A stretch of 64,000 bases of DNA from Cycas panzhihuaensis (taxonomy: Eukaryota; Cycadophyta), in assembly GCA_023213395.1 (NCBI GenBank), contig CM041465.1, forward strand, positions 155,875,741 to 155,939,740, read 5' to 3'. Below, in pieces: positions 22,947 through 36,600 of this stretch; position 1 is the stretch's first letter; each line of letters starts with the position of its first letter. A model generated the notes under the pieces. It worked only from the letters and a program-made list of their open reading frames with translations. It was not told where the DNA came from and made no database searches. Position numbers and translations under genes: made by a program.

Positions 22947-24635
22947 GAGGTCTTAACTATGTTGTTTAGTCAAGTTATAGCTAGTGTTCTCCTTATCCTT
23001 CTTCAATGTGAAAGTTGGTAATGAAGTATAGTAGCTATCAAATACCTGAATCATCTTAGTTAAACTAAAGAAAATTGATATACATCTACTTATATTTATC
23101 AAAAAAACTTATGTAATAAGAGCTATATATAGTGAATACAATATAGAGAATTCATTCTTCAAACATTTTTTTATATTATTAAACAAAATGTTTATGGCCT
23201 AACATATTTTTTGATGACTATCATTGATCATTTGTTGATTGTATTTAAGCCATATTATGATTGTAGATCAACATGATGCCTCACCTTTTTCCTTTCATCT
23301 GTACAGCTACTATTTATAACTCTTTTCTATACCTTTGTTTAAATCTGTTGATTCCTCACTATGTGGTTGCTGGCCTCTTTAAGTTTGTATGCTTAGCTAG
23401 CCCTACATGGCCCTCCTTTTATGTTCTCTACATGACTGCATGCAGATTCATTGCTATATCTGCCATTCATGTGGTATGTTTTCTTGGCGTGTTATATTAT
23501 CAATATATCTAGCCTGTTTACTCTCTATGTTGCTATTGTTCATGGCTTTGCACGATCCTGCATGACCCTTTTTATGCTTTCTGCATGATCTTAGCCTTTC
23601 TATATCTTCTAGTCTATTTATTTATATGCTTGTATAGCTGCCATCTTCCCTTGATGTCTTTGTGTGGCTCTGTATGGCTTAATTGATTCTAATTGTATAG
23701 AAGATTTAATCTAATGTCTTCATGGCTACACATTCCTTGGCTAATAGCCATGTTTGGTTTATAACCAATTCTTTAGAGATTGGTATTGATTTAGGATTGA
23801 TTCAAAGGTAGAAATAAAGATTATTTTGCTCTAATTTGATTGTTCTTCTTCACGTTGGGGATTTGAATAGAGTCATTTACTTCAATAAACTCCTATGCAC
23901 TATTGAAGTAGAGAAACTATGCTATATGACCACTTATTCTGACCTTGGTAGTGTCATCTTCACAATGGAGAAGATAGACTAAAATTCTTTGGCATCTATA
24001 GAGAGATCTAATCTCATGTATCCAATCTGTCTTATTGTTTTTTCAAATTTTTATTGCTCGATTTAATTTTTTATAAAGTTTAAAAACTTTAGATTGTATA
24101 GATTAGTATATTCTCTAAATATTCCTTTTTTAATAAAGGCCTATAACCTAAAGTTACCTTTTTTAATCATTTTTTTAGTTTTTTTAAGCTTATTTTTAAA
24201 TCTATTTTAGGTAGTCTTTTAGTTTTTTAAGGGTTTTTTTTTTTTTTTTCTATTTTTTCTACTTAAAACATAAAATTAAATCTATTAATCACAAAATATT
24301 TTAAAAAAATAATAAAAAACATTCAAAAGATAAATACCTAATGAATCACATGATTACCAACCTTGCAAGGAGAATGATTAAAATCCTTGAAGTTATCACT
24401 CTATATATGCTAGTGTTCATTCTCGAATTCTATAGATATTAGAGAAGTCCATTAGCTATCAAGTGTAATTAGTGGTAGGTTGAGGTGTTTATAACCAAGA
24501 CCGTAGAGTTTGGAGATTAGACTAAACCCAAATGGGGTAAGCACATTAGTTGTAAGTGTGCCCTTAAACAAGGATCTGTTGTTCGTGCCATAAATTTTAC
24601 ATAAATAGGTCAACAGTATCAGAGGGGTGATCAAG
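22947..24635 (+). other. Copia-E leader, non-coding
   Basis: About 1.7 kb. A short frame at 23273-23512 rich in hydrophobic residues has no recognisable domain; I treat it as chance. T-runs at 24125-24250. Confidence 0.55.
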
Positions 24636-25735
24636 CCTTATGTAGTGCCCATATACCTTTGGTTATATTGGATCTTCGAGCTATATGGTAGTGATAATTT
24701 TATGGCTTGGAGGAAATAAGTTAAGAACATTATGATTATAAACAAACTTTGGACTTATGTTTCTAAAAAAATTCTTATGCTAGCTCCCACTTAAGATCCC
24801 CTTGATCTTGATAACCTTATTCATCTTGATCTTGATGTTGTAGCTACCTTCAAAGAGTTTGATGAAGTTGCCCTTTTATTTTTATACCTGTCTTATGAGG
24901 ATAATATAGATTAGAATATAGAACTTACCCATACCTTTGTAGGTGCATGGAATATCATATGTGCACTTTATGAGAGGAAGGACAATGTTAGAACAATAAT
25001 GATCAAAGCCCAACTTTACTCCATTCCATTTATAAGACCCATAACAAGTCATTTATCTTAGATTAAGGTGATTAAGAACTAATTGACAGTGATGGGTTAG
25101 TCTCTAAAGGATAGTGACCTTATATCTTACATTGTTCATGTTTTACCACCTAATTATAACTCCTTCATATCTAATTTTTTATATACAGATTGAATTGCTA
25201 CCATTGATTTCAATACATTTGAGGGTCTACTACTCCAAGAAGAATGTACTCTAAATCATTATGGGAAACTAGGTGCTTCCTCTTCCACACTAGCATTTGT
25301 AACTTGACATAGAGGAAGACCATAACGTCCACAATTGACACGTCAATTTAGTTTAATGAATTTGAACCAACAACCTAATCAACAACTTTATCAACCACTT
25401 CTATCTTAACCATCTTATAATCTAAATTTGTTTATTACTATTACGATAAACCTAGATATATAGCACCTGACTATAAGAAAAAAAGAGTTATCCTTCAACA
25501 ACAATAGTTTTAGAGCTACCTTGCTATGAGGAATAATAAAACTCATGGATGTGGAAATTATTAGGGACCACTAAGATAGAATTAGCTAAATTACTAAGGA
25601 CTGAGGAGATAAAATCAAAACACTCCTCAAAGGAACCAATAGAATAGGAATCATAGCTGGAGGCAAAATCAAGGAGGCCATATGGGTGCCCCTTAAAATC
25701 TTTTCTTTGCTATTTTATCATCTCATCATTTTGAT
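24636..25735 (+). pseudogene. Copia-E gag with all zinc ligands lost
   Basis: Copia gag-like stretches: NFMAWRK, MIINKLWTYVS, EDNID and AQLYSIPF (24690-25030), then ISYIVHVLPPNYNSFISN (25110-25180), a common gag segment. The zinc knuckle (25427-25480) reads YYYYDKPRYIAPDY: compared with the family pattern C-x2-C-x4-H-x4-C, all three Cys and the His are Tyr and the Gly is Arg. Each needs only one transition. Nucleic-acid binding would be abolished. Confidence 0.85.
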
Positions 25736-25739
25736 ATTT

Positions 25740-28700
25740 TCTAGTTGATTGATTTAGGTGTCTCTCAATATATGATGGGTTCAAAAGAGCTCTTGATTAA
25801 TATAAGACTAATTAAGGATTAATCTATCACTTTTAGAGATGTTAGTACTCTAGAGATTGCCAAGATTGGTAATGTTCCTATCTCACTAAAGAATTCAAAC
25901 ACTCCACATCAACTCAACAATGTTTTCTATGTACCTGGTATGATACGTATCTTACTTTTAAATATCCAAATAAATAAATAAAACTTTGATGTTTTATTTA
26001 GCCATCTTGGAAAATACCTGATTACATATTAGAATGGCAACTTAATTGCCTCAGGATATGAAGATCAAGGACTCTATAAGCTTAATGTTATAACCAAACC
26101 ATTGATCCACTCACATGAATTTGGTTCTTGTAGTAAATTAGCTTTAACTTTTAATCCCTCTGCTTTAATATCATATTCTGGTGATCAATTTGCTTCAAAG
26201 GCATATGTTTCTCCTAAAATTCTAAAAGACCAGTTATGGCATCAATGCCTAGGTCACTTGAATATGAGCAACTTTTATCTACTTTATAAATTAAATATAA
26301 TACATGGCATATAGAACATAAAGTAAATTAAGTGTATTTATGAGGCATGTGTTATGGGCAAATATCATCGGGCTCCTTTTAGATTAAATGGAAGATCTTG
26401 GTTTGTTAAGGAACCTTTAAGCCTAGTATATTCAAACAACTGTGGGCCCATGTCTCATACATCCTTTAGAGGCTGTTGATATTTTACCCCATTCATTGAT
26501 GTCCTCTCCAAAAAATTGTAGGTATATTTCATGAAACATAAATTAGAAGCCTTTGAGAAATTTAAAAAGTTTAAGCATGGCATAGAAATTGAATCTTGAA
26601 GGCCACTAAACATCCTTTATTGTGATAATGGAGGCGAATACACATCAAATGAGTTTATCCAATTCTATAAGGATAATGGCATCAAACAATAATTTTTTGC
26701 CCCATACAACCCTTAGTAAAATAGAGTTACTAAGTAAATAAATTATACCTTAGTCAGCAAAGACAAAGCCATGCTGGATATCAAGAATTTAGGACTTCAA
26801 TTTTGGGTTGAAACCCTTTATACAACAATATATATCACAAATAAAAGTCTAACTAAGGTTGTATTGAACATTATTCCTGATGAGGCTTAGTCAAGTCCAA
26901 AACCTATGGTCTCATACTTACATACTTTTGGTTGTATAATGTATATACTCATACTAAAAGAATAAGGGAAAAAGTTGGAAGATAAGAGAAGGAAATGTAT
27001 CTTTATTAGTTATCAACTTAGCTATAAAGCATATAAATTGTATGATCTTGATACCAACCAAATACATACATCCCAAGATATCATATTCTTATAAGAGAAC
27101 TAAGATTTAGATATCATATAGATTTTATTCTTTGATGATTAGTCAAATAAAGCACCTATTATTCCTCTTATTCTATAAAATGTTCCTATTGAATACATGC
27201 CTCTTGCATTAATATTCACTCTTAGTTCATCATCTACACCGCCTCCTTCTACTTCTATATCTACTCTTACTAGTCCTTCAAAGGATATTTAGGATAAGGC
27301 TATTTCAAAGTGGTTGCACAAATGGTACATGCAAATGATCTCTTTTGCTCCTTCACCATCACAATAAGCAAAGAGACAATCAAAATATAAGTTATCTATT
27401 TATTTCACCTTAATGATAGAAGTGTTGTTAGCTCTTAAACCCTCTATTTTTTAGGAAGTTATTGTAAATCCAAAATGGCAAGCAACAATGACTGAAAAAA
27501 TGGATTCTATCCTACAAAATAATACTTAAGAGATTGTTAAACTACTTGAAGGAAAGAAATAAATTGATTACAGATGGATTTATAAAATAAAATTTCATGT
27601 AAATGGCTCTATTCAATGACATAAAGCTCGTTTGGTTGCCAAAGGTTTCAAGCAAGTTGAAGGTATTGATTATGATGATACATTTACACCAGTTGCTAAC
27701 ATGACCACTATTAGGCTTGTTTTGGCACTTGTAACACAATTCAATTAACCTGTATGACAAATGGATTTAGAAAGTGCCTTTTTAAATGGTGACTTCAAGA
27801 AAAAAATCTACATTAATCAGCCTCTCAACTTTGCTATTCGTGGAAAAGGACACCTAGTCTACAAGATGGAAAAGATATTATATGGCCTTAAGCAATCACC
27901 TCATACTTAGTACACAAAAATTGATGAATACTTTTAAAAACATAGACTCATTCACTTATCTTCGTATTCAAATATGTATATTAGAATCCATAATGGTTTG
28001 ATCACTCTGGTTATATTTTATGTTGATGATTTTTTGATAAATAGGAATGACACGAAGTGGATTACACATCTCTAGGAAGAACTAAACAACAACTTTGAAA
28101 TGACTGATTTCGAGTTGTTCCATTATTTTCTTGACATGGAAGTCTAGTAGGAGCCAAGCTATATTTTCTTTCCACAATCAAAATATACAAAGGAAATTCT
28201 TCAAAAATATAGAATGAATGAATGTAAACCATTACCAACTCCTATAGAGATAGGTCTGAAATTAGACATTGATGAGTGTGGATAACTTGTGGATCCAACA
28301 TTGTATAGATACTTGTAGGGAAACTAATTTACCTTTCTCATACTTGACTAGACATTATCTATGTCATTGGAGTTTATTATAGGTTTATGGCATAACCAGA
28401 AATTTCACATTAGAAAATAACAACAAGGATTTTAAAATATCTTTGTGGTACTCTTTAATTTGAACTTAATTATTATCATGTGGAAAATCCTTTATTAATA
28501 GGTTATACAAATGCAAATTAGAGTAGATGTAAATATAGTTGTAGATCAACCTCATGCTACTATTTTAACCTGGGTTCTGCTTTAATTTCATGGTCTTATA
28601 AAAAGCAGCCTAACATCACCCTATTTTCAACTAAAGTTGAGTGTAAAGTTGTTGTTAGTATAGCTACAGAGTCTATCTAACTTAAAAATATTTTTAAAGA

Positions 28701-28970
28701 GCTTAAAAATAGTCAAGAACAAGGTACATCACTATTTTGTGATAATCAAGTGTTTTAAAATTGACCAAGAATCCTGTGTTCTATACTAGAACCAAACATA
28801 ATGAAGTTCACTATCACTTCATTAGGGAACATGTACAAGATAGTGAGATAGATTTGATCTATAAGCTTATAGAAAATAAGATTATATATATCTTTACAAA
28901 AACACTCTCTTGTGATAAATTTGAAAGGTTTTGACTTGGCTTTAGTGTTAGAATTAATGAACTTATCATT
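25740..28970 (+). pseudogene. Copia-E pol, broken
   Basis: Protease (25751-25777) reads DLGVSQYMM where the family has DSGASQHMT; all four changes are C-to-T. Integrase zinc domain LWHQCLGHLNMSN (26236) and CIYEACVMGKYH. The core lacks the first acidic residue (YSNNCGPM; Asp to Asn) and the third (VTK for VAE), while YCDNGGEYTSNEF is intact. Reverse transcriptase (about 27470-28080) is well preserved: [55 protein letters not shown], and an intact YVDD at 28021-28032. RNase H remnants (to about 28960) change frame several times. Confidence 0.9.
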
Positions 28971-28979
28971 AAGGGAGTG
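28971..28979 (+). promoter_or_regulatory. Polypurine tract of Copia-E
   Basis: AAGGGAGTG directly before the 3' LTR. Confidence 0.7.
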
Positions 28980-29408
28980 TGATAGAAAAATTAATGATGT
29001 ATTTCATTAATTCATTATGGACCAATTGCATTATTAATGTAACTTCTATATATAGTATATATTAAGAGCTTTATTTTTATAAAAAGTTTTAACCACAATT
29101 TATTATTGTGAACCTAGGTTATTGAGGATTGATTTATCCTCAATATTTTAATAGTATAAAGTTGGATAATCATGCAAGGTGCCAATTGTCACCTTATATG
29201 ATCTTATGTTAATATTCTTAATGTAATTGGAAATAGCCTCCTTTGTTCTTTATACGAGGCTTTTCATGTACTTCACTTTTTAGATGTTAATTCAAGTGAT
29301 ATAATATTGGAGCATTGTGACAAATTCCCATGCTTTTGCATTTGATTGTTTTATGAATGTAACAAGTCTTAAACCTAGGTTGAAACCAGGTAGACTTCTC
29401 CTCTTTCA
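28980..29408 (+). repeat. 3' LTR of Copia-E
   Basis: Starts TGATAGAAAAATTAATG and ends CTCTTTCA. About 30 bases shorter than the 5' LTR because of small deletions. Confidence 0.9.
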
Positions 29409-32400
29409 CCTTTAATTTGTTATGCATCCAAATGATAGATTTGATGAGTTCTTGATAATACCCACAAATAAATAGGAATATTAAATTAAAGGCCTAAATA
29501 AAATGAGCACCTAAAGAGAGGAGACCATAGATAGATAATGAACCATAAGATTGGATCACTTGAGAGGCTTGTGCCCATAGAAAATCACAAAGCCACTCAT
29601 TAATGGTAATGAAACTCTATGTAAGATTCCCTCCCGTGATATGAGTTACCATTCCTTGATCATTTATACTACTCCATCAGACTACATTTTCCAATATGTT
29701 TACATATTCAAAAATCTTTCACTTAATAAGAAATCATAGTGATGTCAATGTCTAATAACCCTTCATAAAAATGAATGTAATTATGAATAATACTTTTGTT
29801 ATTACATTAGGTGGAAATCTATGTTAGAATTAGATTTACAATTTAAAAAATAAATTGAAAGATCTAGAACATACAAATTAGAGCCAATATTTTAAACCCT
29901 ATAAATATGATGATTTGATATTTACGGAGCATATAAAAGTCACAAACCTAAAACATGCATTACCTTCAATACGTAATTCTTTACATTGTAGCCACAGTTT
30001 TAAACTTTCTATTATCACTAACACTCCTTAGATTATTCTCAATGACATATTATTCTTATATGTCTTCTCCAAAAGCTATTTAAACAGTTGCCACTATTAC
30101 TGTTATCTTCTTTGACCATTTGGAAAATAGTAGAACAAGTAAGGGCAATTGTAATAAGACAACCATTCCAGAATCAGAAGAAGAAAACTTACATAGTGAA
30201 ATGGGGGTCTCCCATATTTATAGGTGCAAATATGGCTTCTTATTAATAAACAATTTCAATAATAATATTAATAATAAAATATTAATTTCTTAATATAAAA
30301 ATCAATTTCATATTAATTTAAAATTATAAATTCCCTAATAATAGTAATAAAATTGACTTCTAATCAAATACCAACTTCTCCCAACACTATCCTACTATAC
30401 ATATCGAAAGTGGAAAAGTATTCTTCTTATGAAGTATGAAAGAACACTCTTAAAGTCCTTCATTTGATTCCAATTCTAGTTAATGATATGGTCCACTTTG
30501 TACTCCCTTACAGAAGGGTTCGATAACACCAATTATGTCAGTGTTCCTGAGTCTTAGTTATTAGAATCTTCCTAACCATCCTTTGTTATAGCACCTAGGT
30601 AAAGATTATAACCAATGGATGATGTGTTCTTAGTAAATAACAATGTTTTTGAATCCATGATATTACCTATTAAATAGGTTATACTCACCCTTCTTTATCA
30701 TTTGTATATTGGTTATTTTTACACTATAAAGGTCATGTTGTTCCACTATGCAAATGAGACCAAAATCAATACTTTTCTTCAAACTTTCTTAGATATTCTA
30801 CATTTATTTTATCTTTATAATTCTCCCATATTTGTTTCCCTTGTTAATTCTTTTGAGGTCGATGAAATGTAGATTTAGTAATTCAATTGATGGACATGCT
30901 TGTCACCCATCTCAACACTTAAAACTTGAAAATATTATACATTTAAATGCCTTACTATAAAAACTACTCTTCCCTCCATTCAATACATCCATTATAATAA
31001 AATAATGTTCAAATGCAACCCCTTCACAAACAAATGATGGAAATAAGGGTGAAGGGTAAAAAAATCACAAGATTAATATAAAAGAAAACTTTTACCAAAA
31101 ATCTATGGAGGTATAGGATATGTTTAATACTTTGCAAGCATTACATGGTTATAGGCATTGCATCTGAGCCCCTTTTGGGGTGTCTTATGGGTCTTTTCAA
31201 TCCATGGTTTATGCCCATTGTATTGTAATATCACTAATAGATTTGTATCTATATATACTTTTACAACAATATATGTAAAAATGTTAGATGAAGATTTGAG
31301 GGTTGGGGTTTCTACTTTGTGATTCTTTGGATATTACTTTAATTAATAAAATGGTGTATGTTTAGACTTGAGTCTTTGATTGTTCTTATTGATGTGCTTG
31401 AAATATCTTTGTATTTGATTTCCACATTGTTTAAGTTTTGTTATTGAATTTCTCATCTATTTTATTTCTCTTCAAAAAGTATATATGAAGAAAATTCAGT
31501 TAACATTATATAAACCCATAATCCAATCTTGTGAAGTTGATTTAAAGGAACTATAATTACTCATATCAAAAGCTTATAAAATTTAGATTCAATTTGGAGT
31601 CCAAAAAAAACAACAACTCAAAACTTATGACATAATGATATTAATGCAATGTTTATATAAGTGAAAGTAATAATATTTGCTACTATAAAATAATAATAAT
31701 AATAGCATGGTCCATGTATGCGCAACATAATCCCTCATCATAAAATTCCACTATCAAATTTAAAATATTATCATAGTCAAATATCAATACTATAATCCAT
31801 GATGCACCTCTAATCTAAAAGAAAGTTTATAAAGAGTTCCCTTAAATATTTTATGCTTGTTGCACAAAATTTAGGAAGAAAAAAAAAGTGATAGAAAGAA
31901 ATAAGGTTTAGTGTGATTTCTATAAATGACAAACTTACAACAAATGATCCACTAATGGCTTCATAAAAATAATCAGGACATTTTTGGGACTTGATATAAT
32001 ATCACTAATACAAGAAGGACAAATAAGTACATCTTTTCAATTACTGAAATCCATGAAGGAAAAAGGAGGTAAGCAATCTATAATCCAAAGAGATGATCCA
32101 TAACATTTATTAGAGCTCGAATTTAAAATTGTTTTGAAGGAGAAGCATAAATATCAAATGTAGGTGTGAAGCCAATGGGCCTTGGCATGATGCCAAGAGA
32201 GCTTAGGTAATATTGTTTCCATTAACATTATTTTCCCATGGTGATGATTATTTCCTTCTTGTTTATTATATTTTCAAACCAAATTTGACTCTAAACCCCC
32301 AAAGATTTCTTCCCTTTGCTCATTAGGTGTATGAGGATAGGGATATTTATAAATTACTCCAAATTTATTTGTAATTTAAATATTATTTCCATCATTAATT

Positions 32401-33324
32401 GTCAAAATAAATAATTGCTTTAATAATTATTGGTACATAACCCTTCTTATTAGTTGTGTCTATGTATAATTAGTGTTCACTCAACTCTTAAAGCAAGCTT
32501 TATATTATTTTTTGATAGGGTCCCTCTATGATGAGCTTTTGATATATGGTCTTCAATATCTTTCTATATGTGTAATGGTTTACTTATAGAGCTCTCTATT
32601 AAAGATTCATTTGTATATAAATGGACTTTATCATCCATCCTTACTTGGTCTTCTCTTGTAATGCAAATAATTTAAGAGGAGGGTATTGAGTACCATGTAC
32701 CAATCTCATAACAACAAAAAAGTACATTGGTGAGGATGAAGCCATTAAAAAAAAATGGAATGGAAAGATGGTAGGAAGATTAAACATTATAAGAGTGTTG
32801 AAATAAGAATTTTCTGAAATGAAGAAATGGAGGATTATTCCCATATTTCATTTGTATTTTAGTTAATCATGTTACATCTTATTTAGCAATTAATTAGCAT
32901 GTTCTTTTACATTGTTGTTAAAATATTTTTACATTATATTGTTATCAAATTAAATCATATGGACGGATCTATAATTATTAGATGCATATTATACTTGTAT
33001 AATTCTTGAAGACTATGCACATTTAGTTAGCTTAGGTTAGGCATATTTCTAAATTCCAACTCAAGGAACAATAGATGAACATGTGACAAAGAGACATCAA
33101 CTATAAAATTCATTATCGCCACATTTCAATTGGGTTAGAATGTTAACTAAGGTTATAATTAATGATAAATTATATTTCAATAACTTTATAATAAAGGGGA
33201 TTGAATCAATAAATAAATATTTAAATAAACCATTGCATATACAAAGAAACTGATGTGATGATTAGAATATTCACTCTACAAGGGAGGAGTTTGTAGGGGA
33301 AGGACGAGGGAGAGAAATGAAGAT
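29409..33324. other. AT-rich spacer with one LTR-like segment
   Basis: No protein domain recognised. 30080-30386 looks like an isolated antisense LTR (separate entry). 31130-31480 has a TTTTGGGGTGTCTTATGGG stretch followed by TATCTATATATACTTTTAC, which could be a LINE or gene 3' end, but I cannot support either. It ends with AAGAT (33320-33324), the target-site duplication of LTR-F. Confidence 0.5.
30080..30386 (-). repeat. Possible solo LTR, minus strand
   Basis: On the minus strand it starts TGTTGGGAGAAGTTGG at 30386. It has a promoter-like CACCTATAAATATGGGAG near 30210-30230 and a following CT-rich stretch, as in plant LTRs. I see no partner LTR or internal region nearby. The 3' boundary is uncertain. 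Confidence 0.4.
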
Positions 33325-33647
33325 TGTTAAAATATGTGACCATACCACCTAATATAAAGTGGGCCTCTTAGTCTTATGCCTAATTATGTGGAGGAATAGT
33401 CTCGATTGTGGTGACCTAATGGATGTAATTGTAATTATATTTATCACTTTAGATCTATAAATATAGATCAAAATCCATCTTTGTAATATATCATTTTGTC
33501 ATAATATGAAATATTATTCATTTATGGGTTTTCACCCGTAAGGGTTTCCTATAGCAATATGGTGTCCCATGTATATGCTTCTGCTTGTTATCTGCCTAAT
33601 ATGAAAGATTCTATCGACATTGTTTACTTCAGTTGCATTTTCTAACA
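33325..33647 (+). repeat. 5' LTR of LTR-F
   Basis: Starts TGTTAAAATATGTGACC, ends CATTTTCTAACA. The TATA box sits in an inverted repeat GATCTATAAATATAGATC (33452-33469). A hairpin-forming segment lies at 33522-33553. Confidence 0.95.
33522..33553 (+). other. Predicted hairpin in the LTR-F 5' LTR
   Basis: ATGGG and CCTAT can pair (one G-U) around ACCC-GTAA-GGGT. The loop GTAA fits the GNRA class. The 3' LTR has GTGGG and CCCAC at the same place, so the outer pair has changed on both sides. Confidence 0.6.
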
Positions 33648-33660
33648 TGGTATTGGAGAA
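33648..33660 (+). promoter_or_regulatory. Primer binding site of LTR-F
   Basis: TGGTATTGGAGAA immediately after the LTR; resembles the initiator tRNA-Met site. Confidence 0.8.
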
Positions 33661-36600
33661 TGTAGGTTATGCACAGGTAGATGAGTGTCGTCAGAGGTCA
33701 AATCGATGGTGCCAAGTCATGTTAGCTTGCCCTTAGTAGATTGGCATGAACGATAACCTTGCAGAATAGTCACGGTAGTGCAGATGATTGCTGAGGATCC
33801 CATGAGCCTTCTATCCATTATTTGTAGGTATTCTAAACTATATGGATATGTGTGGACGAGCGTTGACTCCGTTGTCAGCCATACAAGTGTCATTTGAGCC
33901 TGTTGAAGGTGATAGGTCCCCATTTGATGTTGCCATTGAGTTTGGATGCCGTAGAGTTGATTTTCATCCCCTGTTGCCTGTGGAAGAGTGCAGAAATACT
34001 AGTGAACCCGTTATAGTGCTGTGAAATGATAATACAATAATATTATAAAGGTATACTCATTAAATATATTTATTACCTGCTCGATTTTAGGGTTTGAATA
34101 TTATATCTCCTGTATGGAAACATATATTGGTTACAACTATTAATATACATGATGTCACCATTGAGATTTTTTACCTTGGAAATATATATTTATTGCATAT
34201 ATAAGATGATGTTTATTGTAGCTGCCCTCCATGTACAGTGTTTTGCACATTTTTTGTGTGATTGATAATCAACTGTATAATATACATTGTAGATCACCCA
34301 TCTATATATTATATGCACACTACCTGAATGTCTTATGTTATGTGCACACTATGTGAATGTCATGTTACTTCTGTTGAGATATTTTAACCTTATATGATAT
34401 TTATCTATGCGTATAGATCGCCCACGTGATGAGTGTGTTCATATAGGGTCGCTCCTGTGTCTGTGCTCTATGGATATATGTTGATTGACATTCGAGTTTT
34501 CTACCCTCCGTCTCTGGTGATTTTAGCAGTCGTGTATAGTGTCACAGTCGTCGCCCATGACATTATTATCACAGCAGAAACATGATTGTATGACGTTGTC
34601 ATTTTAATTTGCGTGTCGCTTGAAGCTTTATGAGTGATAACATCTGCGTATTACTTCTGTACTCAGTTGTGTAACCGTGTATTATTCACTGTATCGCCCG
34701 TGATGTTGTTATTACTCTGTGTCTATGTGTTGCAGAGCCGGCCGCCTATTACGTTAGCTGTGACTAAGAGATAATAACAATCTTTGTTTCATAGTCACCC
34801 GCATAAAGAAGAAGTTCTTACCGCCATTTGATCTCACCTAAGAATAATATTAGCTATGGTTGCCCGTATTAATGCCGTCGTCTTCCGTCGTGTTTATATT
34901 TGCAGCCGCTGGTCACTGTATGATATATGTGCAATCACTTAGTGCTTCATTATCGTAATGGTTATAGTTGTTTTACAATATATATATTGCCATGATGCGT
35001 TTTCGCCTAGCACGCAGTGTATGTTAAAGTCACACCGCCTTTTTCTGTATCTTTTATAAAATTTGATTTTATATTGATAAAAGGTGCACTTTTGCTTATA
35101 TGATTTTATGCTAAATTTTCATATCAATTTATAATAAACTAAAGGTTTTAAGATATCCTTTTATCTTTATATCTCATTGAAAGTTTGATAAAGGTACTCT
35201 AAAGTGACCTTTATCTTATTATTGAATAGTCAAACAAGTTTATCAATTCATGATTTTTGAGTGATTATTCTTGAGATTATTTAAGGCTTGCATATAAATT
35301 GATATCATTTAGTATTGGGTAATCAAACTAAGAATTATTAGCATGCATGAGACTTTAATAACATAAGGCGAGATGATCTCTTGCATAAGTCTGCATGAGA
35401 GATTTGTTGAGGTGTTTAAATATTCTTCGTATGCAAGTGCATAAGAGAGGATTATTGGGCAAAGTTGATGGAAATTTTGTGGTGATGATGAGGTGCTTGT
35501 TGCATGTAATTACATGGCAAGTTTTGGGCATATGTTATACGTTTTTAAAGGCGAGAGTAAGGACAAAATTGAGGCAAAATTGGGCGAGTTTACTGGGCAA
35601 TAATGGGTGAGAGAGGGCAAAGATGAGCAAGAGCATGAGATACCTTAAATTACAACTTAATGTAAACTCTATTACCGGTTAGCGTGGCATAGATCATTGC
35701 ACACAATTCATGATTTATATGATTATTCAGTGAAACATGTAAAAAAATAAATAAAAGAGTGTTGTTTATTCAGTTACATTTGAGCTCTATTGCATCAGAT
35801 GTGTATGAGGTGATGAAGTTCAAAATTTGCTTATATGGTTGTCTATTATGATAGACCATTATGCTAGTTGAACTGATGATAGCATGAGGTTTGTGGCCTA
35901 TTTAAATGTTGGTTCAACATAGGTGCATATCTGAACAAGTCTGATGTAGAACCGAGACAATGTGTTTGATGAATTTGAAGTGTGAATGGCAAGGTCTAAG
36001 ACGAGATGCCTTAAAATCAGTTATGCCTTGTCATGGTATGTATATAATTGTCCTATAAGGTTGCATTGCAGATGTGTATCATGATGCAGATGGTGAGGTT
36101 TGGTGCATATTGTGGTTTACCTCCCATGGTTTGATGGCAGAAGTTATAGCAGATAGGTATGGGTACCCCTATTGTAACTATTCATGGCATGATTTCCCCT
36201 TATGTATTGTGTTTGGACCAAGTTAGAAGCCTTCTATTTATTTCCTTTGGTGCATTAGAGTACATACATCTTAGACGAAGATTACAGTAGCAAGATTGTA
36301 AGCATTTGAAGCATATAAGTTGTTTAGCTTACAAATAGTGTGATCTGCAAGGGAAATGCATTGTGATCAGTCTATATGTTATAGAGTTGTTGACGTATCA
36401 TGATGAGTATCATTTGGTTATAGGTTTCATCTTTCATTGCTTCACTTTTTTGAGTCGTTATTTAGCAGGTGTGGAGATTTATTTACCTAACATTGTGCTT
36501 GAGACAGGAGCAATACTTAGTGATAGATTGATGATGAGGAGTTGTTAGATGATGAGACATGGATTGCAACCCCATGTTCTGTTGACAATTGAAGACCTGC

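Larger units (their letters stand above)
22472..29408 (+). mobile_element. Copia-E: complete, degenerate Ty1/Copia element
   Basis: LTRs 22472-22932 and 28980-29408, a tRNA-Met primer site, a 1.7-kb leader, gag, protease, integrase, reverse transcriptase, RNase H and a purine tract. Flanks CTTTT and CCTTT may be a target-site duplication with one transition. It shows very strong C-to-T and G-to-A decay in its metal- and catalytic-site codons. Confidence 0.92.

Noticed and set aside
23273-23512. 79-residue hydrophobic frame in the Copia-E leader
   Set aside because: Single copy, no domain, codon use like random AT-rich DNA.
31130-31480. LINE 3' end
   Set aside because: Only a loose resemblance; no reverse transcriptase, poly-A tail or target duplication could be shown.
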